In this document: positions 58,115-64,000 of the stretch, piece by piece
Layout of the letters: every line of letters starts with the position of its first letter
Numbering within the stretch: the stretch's first letter is position 1
NCBI GenBank assembly: GCA_963815295.1
Contig: CAWFFZ010000008.1
Location: forward strand, 310,001-374,000
Direction: 5' to 3'
DNA: 64,000 nucleotides
Source: JACDHG01 sp963815295
GTDB lineage: Bacteria; Actinomycetota; Actinomycetes; Propionibacteriales; Nocardioidaceae
The notes under the pieces: generated by a model
What the model was told of the DNA's origin: nothing
What the model saw: only the letters and a program-made list of their open reading frames with translations
Database searches by the model: none
Translations under genes and position numbers: made by a program

Positions 58115-58902
58115 CCCCCGACAAGAACGACCGGGTTGCCTTCGTGACCGGTGCGGCCATGGGCATCGGCAGAGGCATCGCTGAAACCCTTGCCCGCAGC
58201 GGTTATCGGGTGGCGATGCTCGACCTCGACCCTGCCGTGGAAGAGGTGGCGAGCGAGCTCGAGACCGAGGGACGTCACGTGCTGGCGTTGCAGGGCAGTG
58301 TCGTCGATGCAGATCAAGTAGCAAGGGCTGTGCAATCCGCGGCGGACCAGTTCGGCGGGATCGATGTCATCGTCAACAGCGCCGGCGTCGTTCGGTACGG
58401 CGACGTGGAGACTCTGAGCTTCGACGACTGGAACCTGCAGCTCGACACGAACCTGCGGTCGGTGTTCTTGACGGCGAAGTTCGGGATCCCGCACCTGAGA
58501 GCTCGCGGTGGGGGAGTGATCGTGAGCATCACCTCGGTCCAGGCATTCGCCAGCCAGCAAGGCGTGCCGGCATACACCGCGTCCAAAGCAGGGATGGTTG
58601 CGCTGACCCGAAGCTTGGCCCTCGATCACGCGGCAGAGGGCATTCGGGCTGTCGCCGTGGCTCCGGGGTCAGTTGACACCCCGATGCTGCGCGCGGCCGC
58701 CGCGCTCTCCGCTGACAGCGAGCGGAGCGAGGCCGAGATCCTCGAAGAGTGGAACCACAGCCACCCCATCGGCCGGCTCGCGACGGTCGACGACATCGCC
58801 AAGCTTGTTGCGTTCCTGGCCAGCGACGACGCGTCCATGATCACTGGGACAACCGTGACCATCGACGGCGGCCTCACCTCACAGATCGGCGTTGTCCGTT
58901 GA
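58111..58902 (+). CDS. SDR family NAD-dependent oxidoreductase
   Basis: A 263-residue classical short-chain dehydrogenase. The nucleotide motif is VTGAAMGIGRGIAETLARSG, and the acidic residue in AMLDLDPAV suggests NAD rather than NADP. The catalytic serine is in SITSVQAFAS and the tyrosine-lysine pair in YTASKAGMVALTRS. It ends with ITGTTVTIDGGLTSQIG. It probably oxidises a sugar or hydroxy-acid intermediate of the operon. The start overlaps the CaiB stop. Confidence 0.92.
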   Translation: MTPDKNDRVAFVTGAAMGIGRGIAETLARSGYRVAMLDLDPAVEEVASELETEGRHVLALQGSVVDADQVARAVQSAADQFGGIDVIVNSAGVVRYGDVETLSFDDWNLQLDTNLRSVFLTAKFGIPHLRARGGGVIVSITSVQAFASQQGVPAYTASKAGMVALTRSLALDHAAEGIRAVAVAPGSVDTPMLRAAAALSADSERSEAEILEEWNHSHPIGRLATVDDIAKLVAFLASDDASMITGTTVTIDGGLTSQIGVVR

Positions 58903-58930
58903 CCCGAACGTCAGGAAGGGTCAGTCGTCC

Positions 58931-59761
58931 GTGAAGCTCGGGGCAGGGGTCGCGGAGCCCTACATCGTCTTCGACGGCACGTTTAGCACCCCGCGTCTCG
59001 ACCACGCCGAGTGCGTCGTCGTGGCAGACGATGGGGCCCTGTGGTGCGGCGGGGAGAACGGCCAGATCTTCCGGATCGACGGCGACCAGATCACTGAGGT
59101 GGCTTCGACAGGGGGGTTCACGCTGGGCCTGGCCTTTGACGGCAAGGGCGGGCTCTTCATCTGCGACAGCGCTAACTCCTGTGTATGGCGGCTGGACACG
59201 GAGTCGGCTGCCCTTGAGGTGTTCGGTGACAGCGTCGATGGGCAGGATCTGCTGACCCCGAACTATCCGCTCCTGCTACCTGACGGCAGCCTTCTCGTCA
59301 GCGACAGTGGCCGTGCCCACGAGCCTCGGGCTGGCGTGGTTCGGTTCTCGGCCGATGGGGGCCGCGGGCAGGTGTGGCATCCACAGCCGATGAACTTCGC
59401 GAACGGCCTTGCGCTGAGCGCTGACGCCAATGCGATCTACATTGCCGAGACCTGGGCGAGCCGAGTGCTAGTGCTTGACATCGACAAGGATGGCGAAGCC
59501 ATGGGGGAGCCGCGGGTGTTCGCCGACCTTGCCGGATATCTCCCGGATGGCCTAGCGATCGATGGGGACGGCCGGCTGTACGTCGGATGCTACGAGCCAT
59601 CGGCCATCCTTCGGGTGCTCGAGAGCGGCACGGTTGAGGTGGTGGCGCATGACGAATCGGCCCACCTGCTTTGTCATCCGACCAACCTCGCTTTCCGAGC
59701 ATCGCAGTTGATCGCCGCCAACCTTGGCCGGTGGCACCTGACGGGGATCGACCTTGACTAG
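58931..59761 (+). CDS. SMP-30/gluconolactonase/LRE family protein
   Basis: A 276-residue six-bladed beta-propeller lactonase. Typical strands are AECVVVADDGALWCGGENGQ, the metal-site NSCVWRLD region, FANGLALSADANAIYIAETW and PDGLAIDGDGRLYVGCY. It should open a sugar lactone to the aldonic acid. AGGAAGGG supports the GTG at 58931. A TTG 39 bases upstream also keeps the frame. The stop overlaps the next start by eight bases. Confidence 0.88.
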   Translation: MKLGAGVAEPYIVFDGTFSTPRLDHAECVVVADDGALWCGGENGQIFRIDGDQITEVASTGGFTLGLAFDGKGGLFICDSANSCVWRLDTESAALEVFGDSVDGQDLLTPNYPLLLPDGSLLVSDSGRAHEPRAGVVRFSADGGRGQVWHPQPMNFANGLALSADANAIYIAETWASRVLVLDIDKDGEAMGEPRVFADLAGYLPDGLAIDGDGRLYVGCYEPSAILRVLESGTVEVVAHDESAHLLCHPTNLAFRASQLIAANLGRWHLTGIDLD

Positions 59762-60956
59762 AGCAGCAGGTGACGGGCGTGCTGATGACCTCTCGGTTGA
59801 TGTCCGACTCCGCCTGTTGTGCTGGGACCACCCACGGTGCACGCAGCCCATGCGTGCGGCTCTCGAGGAATGGGCGATCCGCAGGCCGAACGTGGCCATC
59901 AGGTTAGGCGTGCGACCGCTAGCCGCCTTCAACGACCAGCCGCTCGAGGAGGTGGCCGGCAGCGCAGACCTGCTCTTCGTGGACCACCCGATGATGGGGC
60001 TGAGCGCAGCCTCCGAGGCCCTAGCGCCACTCGACACATTGGTGCCGGTTGACCAGCTCGAGGCGCTCGCGAGCGACTCAATCGGTGCAAGCCATGGCTC
60101 GTACATCTGGGGAGGGCATCAATGGGCCTTGGCGGTCGACGCCGCGTGTCAGGTAGCGGTCTGGCAGACCGACAGACTTGCTGACTTGGACGCGGAGCCA
60201 CCGCAAACCTGGAACGACGTACTGGCACTGGCTCAGCGGTCGGGCTGCGTTGCCTTGCCGCTGTATCCCAGTGACGCATACCTCTCGTTGCTGTCCATCG
60301 CAACAACGTTGCGACCTGCGGCACCTGTCACGGCTGAACTCATCGACGAAGAGGCGGTCGCAATCCTGCGGGAGTTGGTCTCACTCGTCCGGGAGGAGTG
60401 CTTCGGCTGGAATCCACCGGCCTTGCTTGACCTGATGTCCTCCCAGTCCACTGACGCCCCGGCGTACTGCCCCCTCGCCTTCGGTTACAGCACCTATCAG
60501 CGACCAGCTTCGAAGGGTCGGCAGCTGACTTTCGGAGACGTGCCGGATGGACCAACCGGCCGAGGACGGTCGGTGCTCGGAGGTGCCGGCCTGGCGGTCT
60601 CAGCAACGTCGAAGCATCCGTCTTACGCGGCCGACTTCGCTGCCTGGGTGGCAGGGGCCAGCGCACAACGTGAGGTCGTGCTGCCCAACGGCGGCCAGCC
60701 CGCCAGCCGAGGTGCCTGGCTCGACCCAGAAGCCGACGAGCTCGTCGGCGGGTTCTTCAGCGGAACCCGGCGCACCCTGGAGGAGGCCGTCGTCCGCCCC
60801 CGCGAACATTGGTGGCCTCGGTTCCAAGAGCAGGCCGGGATCCGACTGGTCGACCTACTTGGCTCTCACGCGACGGAGCGGCAGATCATCGCGGCGCTGA
60901 GCGCACTGCTCGCCAATACGGATCGGGCTGATCCAGCTAACGAGGACTCGCGGTGA
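59754..60956 (+). CDS. Extracellular-solute-binding-like protein lacking a signal peptide
   Basis: A 400-residue protein with the ABC sugar-binding (family 1) fold. Typical pieces are LRLLCWDHPRCTQPMRAAL, PLEEVAGSADLLFVDHPMMG, WALAVDAACQVAVWQTDRL and PPQTWNDVLALA. The N-terminus (MTRAAGDGRADDLSVDVRLR) has no signal peptide or lipobox. No permease or ATPase gene follows. It may be a cytoplasmic sensor or binding protein, or the true start may be elsewhere. It overlaps both neighbours by a few bases. Confidence 0.8.
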   Translation: MTRAAGDGRADDLSVDVRLRLLCWDHPRCTQPMRAALEEWAIRRPNVAIRLGVRPLAAFNDQPLEEVAGSADLLFVDHPMMGLSAASEALAPLDTLVPVDQLEALASDSIGASHGSYIWGGHQWALAVDAACQVAVWQTDRLADLDAEPPQTWNDVLALAQRSGCVALPLYPSDAYLSLLSIATTLRPAAPVTAELIDEEAVAILRELVSLVREECFGWNPPALLDLMSSQSTDAPAYCPLAFGYSTYQRPASKGRQLTFGDVPDGPTGRGRSVLGGAGLAVSATSKHPSYAADFAAWVAGASAQREVVLPNGGQPASRGAWLDPEADELVGGFFSGTRRTLEEAVVRPREHWWPRFQEQAGIRLVDLLGSHATERQIIAALSALLANTDRADPANEDSR

Positions 60957-61858
60957 TCCGGGTGGCCTCCGTCGGCGAGGCGATGATCGAGCTGACCCAT
61001 CGAGCGGATACGGGCCTCGACATGTCATTCGCCGGCGACACACTCAACACAGCCGTGTACGTGAAGCGGGCTGCCTCTCGAGACGAGGTGGAGGTCGACT
61101 ACCTCACCTTGTGTGGCGACGACTGGTATAGCGAGCAGCTTGTGGAGCGACTCCATCGAGAGCGCATCGGTACGCAGCTGATACGGCATGTCAGCGGGAA
61201 ACGCCTGGGGCTTTATCTCATCAGGACGGACACGGCGGGTGAGCGCGAATTCCACTACTACCGCGAAAATTCAGCCGCCCGGCTGTTGTTCTCCAACAAC
61301 GCTCCTGAGTCTCACCCGGACGGCTTCGCCGGCTACGACCTCGTCTACCTGTCGCTAGTCACGCTGCAGATCATCGGCTTGTCAGCCAGGCAACGGCTGC
61401 ACAGAGTCTTGGAGAACGCCCGCGCGGCCGGAAGCGTCGTTGCGTTCGACTCCAACTATCGACCGCAGGGCTGGTCAAGCCCGAGCCAAGCTCGTTCGGC
61501 TGTCGAGTCCGTCCTGCCTTACGTCGACATGGCGCTCCCCAGTTTCGCGGATGAGCACGCCCTCTACGGCGATATCGATCCTGCGCGCACCGCAGAACGG
61601 CTACAAGGGCGGGGTGTGGGTGAGGTCGTCGTCAAGAACGGGGGACATCCATGCCTGGTCGCGGGCTTGCACGGATCTCATCTCGTTCCCGGCGTTGTCG
61701 CCGCCTCAGTGGTCGACACGACGGCGGCCGGAGACGCGTTCAACGGTGCCTACATAGCGGGTCGCTTGCTGGGCGACGATCCGGTGGACGCGGCCCGAAA
61801 AGGCCACGAACTGGCTGCCTCGGTGATTCAAGTGCGAGGTGCTATCGCACCGCCATGA
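60953..61858 (+). CDS. PfkB-family sugar kinase, 2-keto-3-deoxygluconate kinase type
   Basis: A 301-residue ribokinase-family kinase. It begins IRVASVGEAMIELTHRADTG and FAGDTLNTAVYVKR (the KdgK-type GGDxxN variant). It has GKRLGLYLIRTD, FDSNYRPQGW and the PfkB signature VVDTTAAGDAFNGAYIAG with the catalytic Asp. It is likely to phosphorylate a 2-keto-3-deoxy-aldonate formed after lactone opening. It is the last gene of the operon and overlaps the previous stop (four bases). Confidence 0.9.
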   Translation: MIRVASVGEAMIELTHRADTGLDMSFAGDTLNTAVYVKRAASRDEVEVDYLTLCGDDWYSEQLVERLHRERIGTQLIRHVSGKRLGLYLIRTDTAGEREFHYYRENSAARLLFSNNAPESHPDGFAGYDLVYLSLVTLQIIGLSARQRLHRVLENARAAGSVVAFDSNYRPQGWSSPSQARSAVESVLPYVDMALPSFADEHALYGDIDPARTAERLQGRGVGEVVVKNGGHPCLVAGLHGSHLVPGVVAASVVDTTAAGDAFNGAYIAGRLLGDDPVDAARKGHELAASVIQVRGAIAPP

Positions 61859-62008
61859 GAACGTCCGCGACAAGGATCGCGCTGTCCCGTCCCGACTAGT
61901 CGGACCTTCATGCCTGGAGCGTCAGCCGTCGTACTCATCGGGCAGGCGCATGGCAGCACCGCCGAGTTCCAGATCAAGGCGCGTGAGCCGCTGATGCGCC
62001 GTCTGAGG

Positions 62009-62560
62009 TTATCCGGACGGTGCCGCGTCGCCGCCGGGTTGTACGACGTACCAGTTGCCGCCGTTCAAGAAGATGTCGTGGCACTTCACCTCACGCTTCC
62101 CCTCGTGCGCGTAGAAGTAGAGGGGATGGTCGTTGTACATGACCTGGACCGTGCCGTCGGTTCGCTCGGTGGTGGCCAACAGCGAGCTCTCAATGCCCTG
62201 ACCTGCTACTGGGTCCTCCGTGGTGAGTACCGGTGGCCATGCCTCGGCGCACGCGTCGTAGCACCGGGGTTGCGACGTCGTCTCGACGTCGAAGAGGTAG
62301 ATCGCCTGACCGGTCTCGTCGAACAACATCATCCCGAACTCGCTGTTTGCGGCGACGATGTGAGCGCCGCGCTCTACGGGTGCAGGCGCCGTCGATGATG
62401 CTGGCTCGCTGGTCGCCGTGGCGGTCGGCGCCTCGGTCAGGTGGTCCGATGCGCTTGATGTCGACGCCGGCTGGTCCGCGGAGGAACTGGAGTCGTCGCC
62501 GCACGCCGCCACGAAAGTGAGGAGCAGCATCGCGGCACAGCATCGGGACAGCATGACTGA
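62009..62560 (-). CDS. Secreted lipoprotein (COG4315-type repeats)
   Basis: A 183-residue lipoprotein. The signal MSVMLSRCCAAMLLLTFVAA ends in the lipobox cysteine (VAAC, then GDDSSSS). A Ser/Thr/Ala linker follows. Two copies of the secreted-repeat pattern follow: SEFGMMLFDETGQAIYLFD with CYDACAEAWPPVLT, then VMYNDHPLYFYAHE with a terminal FLNGGNWYVVQPGG. These domains are common in actinobacteria and their role is unknown. It is divergent from the cardiolipin synthase gene. Confidence 0.9.
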   Translation of the reverse strand, partial: SVMLSRCCAAMLLLTFVAACGDDSSSSADQPASTSSASDHLTEAPTATATSEPASSTAPAPVERGAHIVAANSEFGMMLFDETGQAIYLFDVETTSQPRCYDACAEAWPPVLTTEDPVAGQGIESSLLATTERTDGTVQVMYNDHPLYFYAHEGKREVKCHDIFLNGGNWYVVQPGGDAAPSG

Positions 62561-62614
62561 CATGTCCTCAGTATCGACCCGCGCTAGGGGTGCGACCGGT
62601 AGCCTCAACGCGAC

Positions 62615-64000
62615 ATGTCCTCACTGCCGACCCTTTCGGTCATCGTCTCGGTCGCGTTAATGCTCGTGGACTTCGCCATCAAGGTCGTGGCCCTGGGCTT
62701 CATCCCCGAGAACAGGCGACCGTCGTCGGGGACCGCTTGGCTGTTGGCCGTCTTCTTCATCCCGTTCGTGGGCATCGTGGCGTTCCTCCTGATCGGGAGC
62801 CCGTACGTCGATCGAGGACGCCGCCGCATCCAAGCGGAAGTCGACGAGCATGTCCGACATCGGCTGGCCGCTATGGAGATCGCACCGGTACCGGTTGATT
62901 TGCCGGGGTGGTTGCAGTCGGCCGTCCAGCTCAATCAGAATCTCGCGACGTTTCCGTACCGACCCGGGAACGACGTCACGTTCTTCGACGACTACAGCGC
63001 CTCGATCAGCGCGATGTCGGCCGAGGTCGACAGGGCCGAGCGCTACGTCAACGTCGAGTTTTACATCGTGGCGATCGACGAGGTGACTGAGCCGTTCTGG
63101 GCCGCCTGTCGGGCCGCAGTGGCCCGCGGCGTGACGGTGCGAGTGCTCTTCGACCACCTCGGTTCGCGCTCGGTTGACGGTTACAAGGACATGCTCACGT
63201 GGTTCGACGCAGCCGGCTTCATCTGGCATTCGATGCTGCCCGTCCAGCCGTTCAAGGGCCGCTGGCAGCGGCCGGACCTACGCAACCACCGCAAGATCCT
63301 GGTGGTCGACGGACGCAGCGCCGTGATCGGGTCGCAGAACCTGATCGAGCCGGGCTACAAGAGCCCGAAGAACCACCGCGAGGGCCGGACATACCGAGAG
63401 CTGACGGCTCGCATCGAGGGTCCTGTCGTCCCCACGCTCAATGCCGTCTTCGCGACCGACTGGTACGTCGAGACGCACGAGACACTAGAGCTCGAGCCGT
63501 GGGAGTTCGGCAGGGACCACGGTGATGGCGGCGCATCGTGTCAGGTGGTCCCGAGCGGACCCGGCTTCCCCAACGAGAACAACCTGCGACTGTTCAACAC
63601 GCTGATCTACGGTGCTCGTCGCCGGGTCACGGTCACCAGTCCCTACTTCGTCCCCGACGAGTCGCTGCTGTATGCGATCACCACAGCCGCCCAACGTGGT
63701 GTGGAGGTGGAGCTGTTCGTCAGCGAGGTGGGCGACCAGTTCATGGTCTGGCATGCGCAGAAGTCGTACTACCAGGCCCTGCTCCAGGCGGGCGTGCGGA
63801 TCTACCTGTATCCCGGCCCGTACATCTTGCACTCGAAGTTCTTCTCGGTTGACGACGATGCGGCGGTCCTAGGCTCCAGCAACATGGACATGCGCTCGTT
63901 CGGGCTCAACTTCGAGGTCTCTGTGATGGGCTTCGGCGGCAACTTCGTGCGCGACGTCCGCGAGGTCGAGGACAAGTATCGCGAGGTGTCGCGCGAGCTC
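62615..64000 (+). CDS. cls: Cardiolipin synthase (phospholipase D family), cut by the window end
   Basis: The first 462 codons, with no stop before the window ends. Two N-terminal helices (VIVSVALMLVDFAIKVVALG and AWLLAVFFIPFVGIVAFLLI) anchor it. Both phospholipase D motifs are present: LRNHRKILVVDG at about residue 225, and ILHSKFFSVDDDAAVLGSSN near residue 408. It makes cardiolipin from phosphatidylglycerol at the membrane. Only a short C-terminal piece is probably missing. Confidence 0.93.
   Translation, partial: MSSLPTLSVIVSVALMLVDFAIKVVALGFIPENRRPSSGTAWLLAVFFIPFVGIVAFLLIGSPYVDRGRRRIQAEVDEHVRHRLAAMEIAPVPVDLPGWLQSAVQLNQNLATFPYRPGNDVTFFDDYSASISAMSAEVDRAERYVNVEFYIVAIDEVTEPFWAACRAAVARGVTVRVLFDHLGSRSVDGYKDMLTWFDAAGFIWHSMLPVQPFKGRWQRPDLRNHRKILVVDGRSAVIGSQNLIEPGYKSPKNHREGRTYRELTARIEGPVVPTLNAVFATDWYVETHETLELEPWEFGRDHGDGGASCQVVPSGPGFPNENNLRLFNTLIYGARRRVTVTSPYFVPDESLLYAITTAAQRGVEVELFVSEVGDQFMVWHAQKSYYQALLQAGVRIYLYPGPYILHSKFFSVDDDAAVLGSSNMDMRSFGLNFEVSVMGFGGNFVRDVREVEDKYREVSREL

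Noticed and set aside
1..64000. CRISPR array
   Set aside because: No set of three or more regularly spaced identical repeats was seen; the palindromic repeats are dispersed over 14 kb.

Overview
The window is high-GC, gene-dense DNA from an actinobacterium, most likely of the Nocardioides/Aeromicrobium type (family Nocardioidaceae); this placement rests on gene content and is an inference. Markers include WhiB7 with an AT-hook, mycoredoxin, the AdnA/AdnB helicase-nuclease pair, UvrD2 with tetracysteine and HRDC domains, MoeZ, a PPA1309-family protein and a UPF0182 protein. The left half (about 1-35 kb) follows, with insertions, the gene order I recall from Mycobacterium tuberculosis Rv3208-Rv3193c: TetR, MoeZ, ATL, the phosphotransferase-like protein, AdnA/AdnB, NudC, Mrx1, UvrD2, WhiB7, ABC1 kinase, ThiF-like protein, DUF2342, PDZ/Lon protease, UPF0182.

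Layout. 1-18.5 kb is a DNA-repair and redox core (LigD-type polymerase, MoeZ, alkyltransferase-like protein, AdnAB, DeoD, NudC, mycoredoxin, UvrD2). 18.6-19.7 kb holds whiB7 with a long leader carrying a WhiB7-type promoter, an upstream ORF and an intrinsic terminator. 19.9-23.8 kb is a poorly coding accessory patch of small orphan genes, three decayed copies of one short gene, and a decayed DUF4386 gene. It borders an ABC1-family kinase gene that carries two compensating frameshifts. 25-35 kb returns to conserved genes, with a DnaA-box cluster and a candidate small RNA near 27.4 kb. An initiator tRNA lies at 35.1 kb, followed by a truncated ynfA, a MerR-controlled gene and a truncated SDR gene.

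Accessory metabolism fills 37-64 kb. 38.6-40.2 kb is a sigma/anti-sigma pair plus a membrane protein. 40.3-47.6 kb is a divergent cluster joining pterin/flavin-precursor chemistry (a PTPS-like enzyme, RibD-type reductase, GTP cyclohydrolase II) to glycosyltransferases, a flippase-like membrane protein and a CDP-alcohol phosphotransferase-sulfatase fusion. It has no riboflavin synthase or lumazine synthase and looks like an undescribed pathway for a membrane-linked or exported conjugate; it is my leading candidate for a new system. 48.8-53.9 kb is a five-gene operon of a signal-less sulfite-oxidase-like enzyme, enoyl-CoA hydratase, DyP peroxidase, DUF4331 protein and an orphan. 54.0-61.9 kb is a catabolic module: mutarotase-like protein divergent from a fused CoA-transferase, CaiB/BaiF transferase, SDR, SMP-30 lactonase, a solute-binding-like protein without a signal peptide, and a KDG-type kinase. 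The window ends inside a cardiolipin synthase gene.

No CRISPR array, rRNA, intact transposase or prophage was seen. Family assignments come from reading motifs and from memory of families; no database search was run.
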